Assembly: GCA_025201765.1 (NCBI GenBank)
Contig: MU623426.1
Coordinates: 1 to 64,000 of the forward strand
Reading direction: 5' to 3'
Length of the DNA: 64,000 bases
Origin: Daldinia sp. FL1419
Lineage: Eukaryota > Ascomycota > Sordariomycetes > Xylariales > Hypoxylaceae
Below are positions 34,791-46,693 of this stretch, one piece after another (positions within the stretch are counted from its first letter, which is position 1; each line of letters opens with the position of its first letter). Both the position numbers and the translations under genes were made by a program. The notes beneath the pieces are model-generated. The model had not been told where the DNA came from, made no database searches, and worked only from the letters and a program-made list of their open reading frames with translations.

Positions 34791-36106
34791 TTATGACTTC
34801 TGCTCAAGTAACCACTTCACGCCCTGGACGGTGTCATCCACAAACTCACGGCTCTTCTCCAACTGCGGCCAATTGGTCCAAAAGTAATGACCGAACCCCT
34901 TGTACAAGTCCAGTCGCGTTTTAACATCTGCCTCCTCTCTCAAAATTCGTTCGTAGATCAAAGCTTCGTCTCGTAGGGGGTCCAGCCCGCAGACTTGGAA
35001 ATATGCAGGGGGCAGTCCACGGTGTCCGTTTTCGAGGCCCCCGTACAGGAAAGGTACCATGCGCGGATCAGACCACGAAGCTTTCAGAGTACTGGCGATG
35101 TGCTCGGCGAATTCTACCCCGGCTTTGACCTTTAGAACCGGATCAATGTTAGTTGTAACATCCGGGTGCGAAAGGTACTCCGGCCGATACCGCGGCGAAA
35201 GCAATGCTGCGGGGGTGAAACACATTATCGCTGGTACGCAGAGATATTGCCCTGTCAAAGGTGGATCGAGTTTCTCGTCTCGTGCGATATGTGCGAGGAC
35301 AGCCGTAATGTTGCCCCCTGCTGAACCACCACCGATGATGAAGCCGAGAGAAGGGTCTGCACCGATAGACGTGGCATTCTGAGCTGTCTGTCGAGGGTCA
35401 TAGTAAGCACATAGAAGATTGCGAAATGGTAGAAAGGACTTGCCCATTCCAACGCATCCCAACAATCGTTGATCCAAGTAGGAAAGAGGTATTCCGGTCC
35501 TAGACTACAGTCGTGCATGATCCATCAACTTCCATACCTACTATATCCATCCCGGGGGTTCTTTGTAGCTTTTACCTGTGTTACCAAACCATCTAGGTTA
35601 CTATTTTACTTACCGGTAATCGACATTGACACAGACAGCTCCTAAATCACGACTGAAAAGCCGGCAATTGGTCTCCTCGTCGCTCAAATCACCCATACTC
35701 CATCCTCCCTCGTGGAACATCACGATCAAGGGGCTCCCCTGCGTCGGTTTCGCGACCGGGCGATAAATCCGCACGATGATCTCGGTACCGTCGCGCACGG
35801 GGATCCTGCGATCTTCCTCGCTGACCTGTTCCGGGATCGGTCCCGGCACTACGCGTAAGTGATGCTTTTCGCGCAAAGTAGTCGCCCGGTGCGCGCGTAG
35901 TGCTGAATGGGAGTCGTCCCCGTAATACGGATCGGATGGCAGTGGGTCCCGGATCGGGCTACGGGTTAGTGCCTATTATTTGTGTCGGCAAGCCTTTCTC
36001 GAGTATGGGATGCTCGCCTCGTCATACTACGTGGGGTACTCACGTCTACCATGGTCGGATCCATGACTCCGTACGAGAGGAGCTCTTCTTTAGTACGAGG
36101 CGCCAT
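34791..36106 (-). CDS. alpha/beta hydrolase, hormone-sensitive-lipase family
   Basis: Probable esterase or lipase of the HSL/arylacetamide deacetylase type. Four exons, 36044-36106, 35614-35972, 35444-35504 and 34791-35387, join in phase to give 359 residues. The oxyanion motif is HEGGW at about residues 108-112, the nucleophile is Ser in GGGSAGG at about 183, and the acid and His are in LDPLRDE and GFGHYFW near the C-terminus. The triad is complete. No signal peptide is seen, so it is probably intracellular. Intron 3 (35388-35443) has a GC donor (GCAAGT) instead of GT; using it restores the conserved DALEW-TAQNA junction. Introns 1 and 2 are 71 and 109 nt. Confidence 0.88.
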
Positions 36107-38434
36107 TGTCTAATGCCGCTTTTAGTATGCTAACCTAGAATGAAAGAAAGATGGGCAACAACTATTACGAAGCTAGGTCGAAAAAGAAATCAAGCTTACG
36201 ATGTTACCCATCAGAATAGTCAAGAGCAGAGTGCGAGACGATGAGGAGTAAAGCTCGGCGGAATGTATAATGATGTCATTTCACTCGTTTTCTGGAATTT
36301 CATTCTTATAGCGATATGACCGGTGAACCTTCTGGGATTGATATTATGGTATCGATGTTTACCATTTTATCAGACAAGTATGGGGATTGTCTTACGGAAG
36401 GTTCTCTGTGTTAATCCCAACTGAGAAACTTCGACAAACGAAATCTGGTATGAAGCCCCCAGCATACTATTTGAAGACTCCTCCGCGGACCCGTTCACGG
36501 TTGAATAAGGTCGACCGATAATTTTCGGCCGAACTCCCCGCAATCGATCGGGACTCAGGCTTACGCTTAACGGTTTTCAGGTAAGCTGACAAGCTCAACA
36601 CCTAGGAACCAAGGGGTGCGGAGCATGAAAAAGGAATTGAGATTTCCAGAATAGGCGTTGCACATATAAAGTTAGGTCTTACGATTGGCAATCTCGAACC
36701 TGGGCAGCGGCACGGTGGTAACTCATGCGGTGTTAAAGAGGTTCCTTGAACGATATCCTAATGTAGAAGTGCAGAAGGTTACCTGGCGCGTACTGTAGGT
36801 CAGCCGCAGACGATATGATGGTGGAAAGCAGACCAGCGACCCGAGGCGCGCCTCAGTTCGAGAAGATGCTGGAGTAAGACAGTAGAAGTTGGTTGACTAA
36901 GTCTTGTTTGCTTGAATCAAGAAATACCAGAATCAACTCATGAACCAGATTTCGGGAAAAGGAGTACCTATGAATCCTCCTGGTTGCGTAATACCGTCGT
37001 GAAATTAGGATTGTGAAGGCAACGCCAATTAATGGTTCTATTTACGGCTCGTTGCAAGCTGGGTAACTTTGATAGATCAAGGTGTACGACCTTGAAATAA
37101 TTACGTTTTATAAAAGAGGAATTGGGATTTGAATGCCGTTACATTGCATACAGAAGCGTCGGTAGTAATATTTTAATATTAAATCGATTGGGCACCTAAA
37201 TAATAATAAGAATGTGAAAACTTGAAGTTCTATTTACGGTTTGAGAACTTGTCGGTAGTTGGACGCAACTATCCCTGGCGGCGAGATGATACGCCTACGA
37301 GTTACTGCAGATCACCTATAGCGGGGTGATCCAGCTCCCCTAAGGGCTGCGTAACTTGTCAAATCTAGGGGTCCTTTAGCCCCGTGGGGTAGAACCCCCT
37401 TCCCCCCCAAAACGCAGCGCGCATGTGAAATCTGAGATGGCAGACAATCCATTGACAACTTCATGTATATTATTACCTCGAATACCTACAATACAGAGAG
37501 TTCTTGAATTAAATTGGTATATTTCAAGTTAAAATCCAAGATTTAGTTCTGTGAGAATAATATTATCTATATTAGGCTCAAGCACAAACACATGAAGCTC
37601 CATACCTGTATATATCGAGCATCTTATGAATGGCGTTATCCTCCAAAGAACGTCTTTGGAGGTTATCTCACGTCAGAAACTAACCATGCCCGACTTTGAT
37701 CACCACTGACCTTAAGCTTTTGCGACGTCTTGACGTGCCTATTGGTTCCAAGTTCTCGGGCGAGTTGAATCCTTCCAACTTTGCACCGCAACTTGGTCCA
37801 AAAAAGTGGATGGAGAAGGAAGATATACGACGCCGTAGTATGTGAGTATTAATGGCCGAATTGATATTCCCAGTCTAGATAATGTCAAGTAAAGCTAACG
37901 TACTATGATTATTACTTTACTTGGTTTTATCAGTCGAGTGCAAGCTGTAGCTATTTAGGTAGATATAAGTAGACGAATTCGTCTTATAGGACTCCTATTA
38001 GATAATGCAGGACGAGGATTTCTCACAGCCGCAATATTTCAACCTATCGGCTTCTTCTTATACCATACATTTCAAGATCCCTTTGTAATTCCTATGTAAG
38101 TAAAAAACATACACAGAAAAATTTGCATGAATTACCTACCTAGGCTTCTCGACCGAGTTCGGTCATCGGCTGAAAGCTTTATAGGACTGTCAGATATCGT
38201 GCATGAAGATGCTGACAGGAATACCTACGATGTAACCAATATGCTATATCGAAGAACAATATTTACGATTATCTCGCCATGAGTACGTCGTCGTCGAGTA
38301 TAAATACTGAGACATCCGTCGCCTCGGAGTTGTGATACTTTCTAGAATAGCATCCTCATCTACATTTGCTACTCAGTATTCGAACTCATTTCTCAACTTT
38401 CAACTCTCATCACCACTTAAACCAAACCTCCAGA
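36107..38434. other. intergenic region of 2.3 kb, no gene seen
   Basis: Moderately AT-rich DNA with only short ORFs. It contains one perfect 10-bp-stem hairpin at 37640-37662. The last 150 bp before 38435 are CT- and CA-rich, as expected of the promoter and leader of the EthD gene. Confidence 0.5.
37640..37662. repeat. perfect hairpin, 10-bp stem and 3-nt loop
   Basis: CCTCCAAAGA, loop ACG, TCTTTGGAGG. The stem is perfect and ends sharply. It is not followed by a T-run, and fungal Pol II does not use such terminators, so its role is unknown. Confidence 0.7.
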
Positions 38435-38882
38435 ATGTCCGGACTTATCAAGTACACCGTTGAGCACTACAAGAAGGCTGGTGTCTCGGATGCCGACTTC
38501 GCCAACTGGTTCAAGGACGTTCAAGTCGCCAACGGCCTTCCACTGCTCAAGAAGCACGGCATCGTCAAGTATGCCATCGTAAGTCTCCCCTACCTATAAC
38601 CAGTATTGCGCGATTCAAATTACTAACAAGTACGTCTAGCACTTCCGAGACGCTCAGCTAAGCGCTGCCTTCCGCGCTGAGCTTGACAAGGTCAGGCCCG
38701 AGTGGGATGTCAGCGACGCCGACATCACCATCGAGTACTACCTTCCCGACATCTACTTGATCCAGAACCTCCTCGCCGACCCCGAGTGGCAGAGCAAGGC
38801 CGCCAAGGACCAGGAGAACTTCGTCGACCTGTCCAGGTCTACTATCCACATCGGCTACGAGACCGTCTACTTGGGCAACTAG
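38435..38882 (+). CDS. EthD-domain protein
   Basis: Small dimeric alpha-beta-barrel protein. Two exons, 38435-38578 and 38640-38882, join in phase 0 around a 61-nt intron with a perfect TACTAAC branch, giving 128 residues. The pattern of an N-terminal beta strand, helix around HYKKAGVSDADFANWF, and C-terminal helix LLADPEWQSKAAKDQENFVD followed by strand HIGYETVYLG fits the EthD family, whose fungal members include cyclase/decarboxylase-like enzymes of polyketide pathways. No polyketide synthase is present nearby, so its substrate is unknown. The codon bias and long CT-rich leader suggest good expression. Confidence 0.8.
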
Positions 38883-39160
38883 ATCTGAGTCGGAAGGGAA
38901 TTGAGCTCGGAGGTTTTAGATATTTGGTCATGATTTAGATGTTTAGGTTTGAATGGTATTTAGGAATATAGAGATTTGTCACCACTGCTTGTATTTTGAC
39001 GAGAATTACTGTATATGATACCAGGGGTACTTATAGCATCCATGGCTAACTTCGGTGATATTCTAAGTACTTAGGTAGATATGATTATGACGAGGGGTTA
39101 TTACCGACATAAATCCCACTCTCACAAATAACCTCCAGTCTAAACGATACAGATCCGCTC

Positions 39161-39796
39161 CTATTGATGTCCAGAGTTCCTTAGGTACTCACTTACCTCG
39201 CCCACCATAGCTCCGCTAGCATATGTTTCTCCTATTAATCTTTGCCGATTTCCTTGTAGGTTTTGTTGGTTAGCATTTCCAAACGTAAAAAATACACGAG
39301 CTCCTAGTAGAATCCTTACGATACCCCCCTCTAGATCATCTTCGCTAGTCATCCCAACATACCCATTATCTAATAGGAAGAGCCGTCTTCCCTTGTGTAT
39401 GAAACAGAGAGCATTAAAGAGCCAAGAGCATTTAGCCTCTACTTCTAGTATTTGCGGACAATTGGCTAAGTCGGTATAGTTTTCATACGAGGTGGCCCTC
39501 TCACATATCGACATCGTCTCATGGTAAGTCGGAAAGTAAATGTTATCATTGCCCGCTAGAACCGATTCAAGGAACCTCCATAGTATATCTATTTTGGGGG
39601 TTGTACAGAGGACAAAACGTCGAGAGAGCCACCCTGTCAGAGAGTACCCTTGAGGGAAATCAATCGTGGAGTGAGAGTTGAGAAGCAGCAGTAAATAGCC
39701 GTATGAATGTATTAGAGTAATGACGCCTAATCTTCTAACTAATAAGCAGTTAGGGCGCTGCGCATCCTTTATATATCTATAATTGTGGGGCTATTC
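39161..39796 (-). pseudogene. C-terminal fragment of a heterokaryon-incompatibility (HET) protein
   Basis: An open frame of about 211 codons runs from just after a TAG near 39797 to the TGA or TAG at 39161. The last 100 residues match the C-terminal signature of fungal HET-domain proteins: GRRLFLLDNGYVGM, then IVRILLGARVFF, then RLIGETYASGAMVGE. The N-terminal HET domain itself is not present upstream, where AT-rich DNA with stops follows. It is best read as a truncated relic, although an unrecognised intron upstream cannot be excluded. Confidence 0.6.
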
Positions 39797-41097
39797 TCCT
39801 TTTCCTAACAGGCAGTCTCCACTTATTCCCCTGACATGCCCTCGTAGGACGACCGTTATAAAATCCATAAACTTCTTATTTTTTTATTATAGTCTGCTCG
39901 AACGTCGAACCCTTGATCAAATTGTACCATAGCTTTTGAAAGGCTGATACACCACTTAAAAGTTCCGGAAAGCACCCGTAAGGTTATTAACCTAGTGGCC
40001 ATGGAACTACTACACATAGAATAAGTTCTTCGTTCTATATGTAATACGAGCTAGAATCTTGACAAAAAGAATAATTAAAAACTTAGGAGCACTCGTGTTA
40101 AGTTTCTGATATTAATGCTTATGTTATGGGCGATCTACGATAATCGGGTAAACATTCTAAATACCTCTACCGAGAATAAAGTCTCCTTTTTTTAATAGTA
40201 AAGTTGAAATTTCACATTAACTAAATACAACTGTGAACTCGCCGATGCTTCTGGGGCTGTTTCTAGAATGAATACCCTTTTTGGCCGAGTTTACTGCTAT
40301 CTTCCTTGTTATTTTAGTTATCGCAATACATTTGCCTAGGTAGGTACCAATACCATAATTAAAGGCGATGCACAATACCTAGATGATGGTTAAATAAGAG
40401 CTCCGACCCAGCAGATTCATAAGATTTACTAGACACTATAGACCCTTTAATATTCAATAGGTTATTATAAACACTTCATGTTAACCTATTAATTAAACAT
40501 GCATTGTTTAGTCTTCAATAAAACCCTGCCCCTGGTTCGCCCGCACCATTGCAAATATAAGAAGGCTAACTTGGGAAAAATAGATGCCTAAGTTTTATAT
40601 ATTACTTTAGTAAGTGCGATAAGACTTAAGAAACAAGCATAAGTTACTATGGGTTGCTGTGATAGATGCGACCTCTTATAGTGGCGACATAGTAAAAGCT
40701 GCATATGTGATATTAGCTCTCGCTGTCCCAGTTTGCGATTTCTCCTCCTATAATATCACTAGTCCCCTTTAATATAAGCCTATATGTATTTTCTAACAAG
40801 ACGTTGAACGAGAAACCATTGATAGGAGTTGACCGCCTTTTAGTCTATTCTGCTCGCAGAGCTTCCTTGTAGTTACAGAGTTTACTTCGGCGTGCTTGAT
40901 CGGTAAAGCTACCTAATTAAGATCACGCTGATCACCTCGTTTAGATGCGAATTTTGAATCAAGGCGAAAGGAAGGATCATTAGATCACGTAACAAATGTC
41001 ACATCCGGTCAAGGAAGGGGTCCCCTCATGAGACAATGCTCCATCGTCATGGACTGTTCAAATAAAACACTTGCTAATAAACAATGTTTCAAACCCT
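39797..41097. other. AT-rich intergenic region
   Basis: About 1.3 kb of very AT-rich DNA without ORFs of interest between the HET relic and the toxin-like gene. The composition fits decayed or RIP-mutated repeat DNA. A TACCTAGGTAGG-type tract lies near 40335. Confidence 0.5.
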
Positions 41098-43770
41098 TCA
41101 ATTGCTAATGCGAATCTTGTTGGACTCAAAGCGGGCATTCCCCTTCCAGTGCAACTCTACTCCAGTCAGACCACTCAGATCTAACACTTCCGGGTTCCGC
41201 AACTTGATGGTCCACTGCGTAAAGGGGGTCGGCTCCGCGTGCTCTTGTGTCGGGAATATGGCATGAACCAGCGTATCCAATACAGTCCCGTCCTCTGCAA
41301 TCTCATAAGACAGCCTGACCTGTCGTGCTAGGCTGGTGAAGTGAAAGATCTTGTTCCCCTGGATGTCCGCGTAGACCCCTGACGTCGAGATGTCGATGTC
41401 TACTTTACCAACGCCGTTATTGAGCGCGTCTGGGCGGGGTACAACGCCTTGCAAAATCGTCTCTAGCCCTTCTAGGCGGAAGTGCGATCCGTCGTTAAAC
41501 ACAGTAGCAAAGCTATCGCTGGCTTTTGGGTTAAGGGTTGGCGCAAGTGTGAAGCTGGCGCTGTGGCTGTCGCCTTGTAGGCCCTGGATCATTAAATTTC
41601 CATAATTGACCGGCAGCTGGAGAGAGAGCCATGATTAGTACTCTGCCAATTGTTGCATTAGACTCTACTTACCTCTTTTGATGGAAGCTTATACTCAAAT
41701 GCTACAATAAAGTCAGCAATAGGGGTACCTCGGCTTGGTATAGAAGCTGCTTCCCACTCACGTTGGTAATCAGTAGCATACTTTTCGTCTGCCGTCTGGA
41801 TTTCTTGATCCAAGATAAGAAGATCCGCTTGGAAATCGATCGTCTCCTTTTGAGAATCGAGCACGACTGAGCTATCCGCCAGTGCACGATATTTGTACGC
41901 CCAAACCAGTTTCTGCATCTGAATCACAAGGCTTGTCCGAATGGCCAGCACCCGGTTGTAGAACTTGGCTTCGGCCAGCGCATACTGCTCCTTATTGCCT
42001 TGATACTGTTTCAGGAGCTCTTTCAGGTTGGCCGCGTCTTTGTTGCAGGCAACCACCTCTAAGACGGCTTGAGCATATTCATGGCCGGCCTTGATGGCCT
42101 GAGCCTGGGCCTGTGCCAGGGCCTTACCATTGACGGCTTGTTTTCGTAGGGCAACCTGATAGTCGCTAGCTCCATCGATGCCCTGCTCGATCGCGTAGTT
42201 CAGCTGAGCGTCAGCATCGAGGCTCCAGGTTTCCCAAGCCGCCAAGGTAACAATGGCTCGGGAATCAACATCACCATCCGCGCTCCCGGTGATCTTGTCA
42301 AAGAAAGGAATGTCCGCGTTGGGGTTGTTTTCAAGCTCCCTCATTCCCACGACGAGTTTTTCTGTGCTGGGGTAGAGGCTTTCGAGGGCTTGCATACAGT
42401 CACTGAGATTTCTGAGCGTGGCTGAAGGGATCGACTTGCCTGATTCATCAGATTCGTTCTCTGCCGTGATAACTAAGTCGATGGCGCTTCCAAGGTCCCC
42501 TGCCGCATCACCAAAATCGGACTCGAACCCTAGGGAGATGACACCAAGACCATTGGCAAACTCTACTTTTGCTTAGCGGTAGTAAGGATGAGGGCAAGAT
42601 AACTCGGTAAATAGGGGGAGATCCTTACTGACAATGCCCGAAATTGCATAGAACGTAGCCTTCAGATATGTTTTGGCGTACCATGCGTTGAGTCCGGCCG
42701 AAAATGTACTGGCAGCATCGCCAACTTGCCTGTTATCGACGCTCAGCTGCTCCTGGCAACGGGCTACCACCGTGCAAGCATCCTGATACTTGTCCCAAGC
42801 GGAGCTGCTCAGGTTCTTGTCTCTGGCCAGCTGCGTCTGTGTCGACTTCAACATTAGGCTCCAAGCATCAATGATTTGGTCGACATCCTGTTCCTTGTCC
42901 TGGAAACGCTGATACTGGTCATCAAACGCCGAGACGGCTTTAAGCGCGTCACGGACCGTGGGCAGGTACTGGTCGATCTTCAACACGGGGGCGTAGCCCA
43001 TTTCAGGTCCCGTCATGGCCTGGGCGGCGAGCTGTTGGCCCAGCGCCACCGCCTGGGCGTTGGTCTGAGGGTACAAAGCCGGGCTGGTCGTGGCGGCCGC
43101 GACGTATGAGCAGATGGAGATGGCAATGGGAGTGTGGCTCCAGAACAACGACAGAGCGACACGCAGCTGCGTATCAAGGCTCGCTTGGAAGTCTTCATCG
43201 AAGTTGTGTGCGAATGCTTTCTGATAAGAGCAATTCACAGCGTCTTTGTGGACAGTCAGCTTCACACCCACGTACTCTGTTCCCGCTCCGAACTCCAGAG
43301 TCTGGGGCTTGTCATCGCCCAGGGATACTGAAAGCGGCTGTTCAAGAACATTGGCATAAATGTAGACTGTGTAGCCCGAATTTCCAGGATTGAATTTCAG
43401 TTGGATCGGTTCATCCGCCGTGATGACCCGCGCAATCACCTGGATCTCACTATATGCGACTGGTGAGATTGTCACCTTTGACTGTCGAAAGGCGAAGACG
43501 TCGGTGTAAAGATAGAGAAGCTGGTCGGCGAGATTCACGAGCTTGAGCTCATTTAGGTAAATGGCTCGCTCGATATATGTATTCTATACATTCCTTGCTT
43601 CAGTCATCTGTCTCTCGGCTCCAATCGCTCGTCAGTATGAGAAGCTGTCCGCTAGGACATACCTGATCAGTTTTATGATCACCATTCAATGGGATCGAGC
43701 TCACAATCTTGCTCTTGGCGTACTGCAGCCATTCGGCCGGTGTCTTGGGGTAGGCAGGTATGTCGCTCAT
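41098..43770 (-). CDS. large helical protein with Tc-toxin-A-like C-terminal domain (putative)
   Basis: Four exons, 43663-43770, 42629-43583, 41673-42562 and 41098-41616, join in phase and give 823 residues. Introns are 79, 66 and 56 nt with normal GT-AG ends. There is no signal peptide. After a short N-terminal part, residues about 50-150 look beta-rich. Residues about 190-640 are predicted by eye to be long amphipathic helices rich in Gln, Ala, Asp and Lys. The final 180 residues are again beta-rich, with an FNDG..RLEG segment and a TPFTQWTIKL motif. This order (helical shaft, then a C-terminal beta domain containing a FND/FEG-type motif) recalls bacterial Tc-toxin A subunits, but the protein is far shorter. 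The assignment is inference. It shares an 889-bp divergent promoter with a P47-like gene. No frame damage is seen. Confidence 0.75.
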
Positions 43771-44659
43771 TGTTCACACAAACTCGGATCACAAGCACCA
43801 GTTGGATTTTATCCGTTTACTCGCAAAGAGGCGGAAAGAGAAGGGGTCGGGGGGGCTTGATCCACGGATATCTTGAGGAAACGGCCACATTCCAAGGGTT
43901 GCATTTGTAGTTCGAAGCTCTACTTGGGTCAATGGCAAAGAGCAAGGCAAACATACTTTGACTCCATGTATTGCATACAATGTTACCGGGCTCCGTATGA
44001 TGAGTACCGGATGATGTGATGTGATTTTGGAGTGCAACTACTGAGCTGATCATGACACAAAGCAGGTGTATGATTGCACAGCACATCGTTGCGCATGCGA
44101 CTTTGCAATGCAGGAAATTAAAAACGGCGATGATGATGTATAAATGAAATAACCACCTTTGAGCGTTTTTCTATTTAATCAGCTTCAATCTTTCCATGGC
44201 AGCTGTGTAAGCTTACTTGAGCTGAACGATACTACGCAAGCGAAACATCGACCAATGTAACGTATATAAATACCAGATTACTGAAACTCCGCATCAGACC
44301 GAAGAACAGATATTGTTATTGTTATCATTATAAATATATTAATTTATGTAGGGAATAAACGAAGAGAGCAGCAGCATACTGGGCGGCCCGTCTTCGGTGC
44401 ATTTCATCTCGCTCAACCGCAGCTGAACTGCATCATGCCACATCTTACTCCTCATTGACGTCGTCATGTCATACGGGATCTTGTATGAATAGGCACTGTC
44501 CAGAGAGGGAATGGTAGATATATAGTTAACCGCAGTTTGGATTGGGAATAATGTCGGAAGCCCTCATAGTCCAAATTCAACTCACCATCCATCCTCATTA
44601 ACATCATTTGCTCAACCGTTATCTTTCCTTGAAGAGAGGACAAGACGTGATTGATAAAC
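43771..44659. promoter_or_regulatory. divergent promoter of the toxin-like gene pair
   Basis: An 889-bp spacer between the two start codons. A TATA-like TATATAAATA lies at about 44262-44271 and could serve the right-hand gene with a long leader. An AT-rich stretch follows at 44315-44350. No other gene fits here. Confidence 0.5.
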
Positions 44660-46693
44660 ATGAGTAATGAATCCGATAAGCGCCTCCAAACCACGCTGGG
44701 TGGCTTTTCAGAGGTGGGTAAATTACTAGATATGAGAATCATCGTAAAGTGCTGTTATACTGAATAAAGGGCAGGTTACGGCTCTCACACAGCGCGCCAT
44801 TAATGCTGCCATGACCAAGATGGTCACAGACCGGCCGGAATTGGCACACGTCGACTGTAAAGCTAAGAGAGGCGATTCTCTGAAAGGGATTATCGCTGAA
44901 CCCTTGGTTTCATTGAAGGTTACTGGGCCGACTCGCGCGGGGCTGGAGTATACTGCTCGTTTCGGATCGGGCACACTGCACTTCAACTATGATCCGCCGT
45001 CAGTAGTATTGACTTCTTACTTTGTCGCCCTGTGAGTAAGCTACTGACGGACTCAACAGGTTGGATTTCGACACCGAGGACTGGGTAATCGCTTTCGACG
45101 TAGAGCTGGACAAAGTCGACTTGGAGCCAGGCTCAGACGAAGATAAGGCAGTGAGGGCTGCGATCAATCAGCCAGGCGATTTTTCACTGCAATCACTATT
45201 CCTTACTTTTAACTGTGAGTCCAACCTTCTCTCATTGCTTTTCGGTGATCATTTTGAGAAAGCTAAACAAAACCTATCACCATCCAGCGGGCGACATAAC
45301 AAAACTAAAGTGAGCGAGAAATCTAGCCTTCCTGCTTAAATCAAAACTAAAAGACTATTTGTGCTGACGCCCGTGTCAGTGGAGACCACTGCGACTTCAA
45401 GGGGGCAAACTTGGATGACGACGACAAGTATACTCTCGGTAGCATCTTGGCCAAGTGGTATATTGATGAAGGCCCAATGGTAGACCGAACGAACCGCACC
45501 ATTGGTTATCATATGCTTACTAGCAAACCATCGTCTGTCAATCAACAGGCACCCACCTTCCCTCCCACCTCGTTGAAATTTCAGACGTATGAGTACATAG
45601 GCCCTGGCCAAACCGAGCCGGCCGAAGGCATCCCCGCGGGTAACAACAACATGCTGCTGTACCTGCAGATGACTGACAATAAACCGTTCCCTCCGACTGC
45701 TATTTTGCCTTATACGGGTAACTTTGCGTCCAGAGACATGGACGGGACAATGTCTATAGAGCGAAGCATTTTCTGGGACAACTATCTCTTGCGCGTATCG
45801 CCAGCTACGGAGCTGCTTCACACGCTCAATCATGCGACCTATGTGTGGATCAAGCACGCTGACATTGACAACAGGCAGAGTCCGAACTGGGAGATTGGTG
45901 TCGGTGACTCCAACCACTCTGCCTCACCATCTTTCTTCCACTGGATACCACAAGGCGACATGTTGTGGACCTGGGGACAACCCCGGAAGGACAATGAGCA
46001 GTACTACTATCACGAGACTGACGCTGGCTGGGGAGTTGGTGAACTGGAAGTTAGTTGTAAGTTTATACGCCCATGGAACATGGCTCTTCTTTGCTTTCGT
46101 CCGCTCTGTACTTACACCTTGTTCCTTTTTTTGTTTCCAGGCAATGTGATCAATACCATGTCAACAAGTCCTGGAAGCAACGTCATCCGAGTGACTGGAA
46201 AATCCGACGTCAAAGTCGATTCGAGCTGCGGAAGCGGGTCTCCGTTTGACCCCTGGGATACCGAGTACGGGTAAGTAGCCTCCAATGAGCCTTGGGGGTT
46301 CTAATCGCTTTTGTGATATAATCTAATTTGGTAAAAAGGGTCCACGTATGGGCTTCGTGGGATACAACCATAACCATTAACGCCGTAGACTCAGGCGGTC
46401 TCAAGATTGTGATTGATCTGGACGAGAATAATTTCAAGGTGGACAATGACCCCTTATATTACCTTGGCGGCGGCTACCCTAAGAAAAGTGATATCGAGAA
46501 GAAACAGAACGGGTTGGTCGACAACCTCAAGAACGCCTTGCGGAACTCTGCTTTGCAAGATGTGGCCGACGAGCTGCAGAAGAACCTCGACAACGCGGCG
46601 CGGTTCGTCGTTCCGGGACTCGGCGTGTTCAAGTACAAGGATCCAATGTTCAACAACAATGGTGATCTTTTCATCTCGGTTGAGTATCAGTGA
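44660..46693 (+). CDS. P47-like (TULIP-type) protein
   Basis: Six exons, 44660-44713, 44775-44998, 45060-45214, 45385-46056, 46141-46270 and 46339-46693, join in phase to give 529 residues. Branch sites are clear in introns 1 and 2. The acceptor of intron 3 (45384) is the least certain; a nearer CAG at 45379 is out of phase. The sequence pattern matches the clostridial P47/OrfX-related family: an N-terminal domain ending in a DWVIAFDVEL-type strand, a GDFSLQSLFL segment, a central MLLYLQMTDN then DGTMSIERSIFWDNYLL block, and a C-terminal PGLGVF ... NNNGDL signature. Family members have a lipid-binding TULIP-like fold and in bacteria sit beside toxin genes. There is no signal peptide. Function in fungi is unknown. 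Confidence 0.75.
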
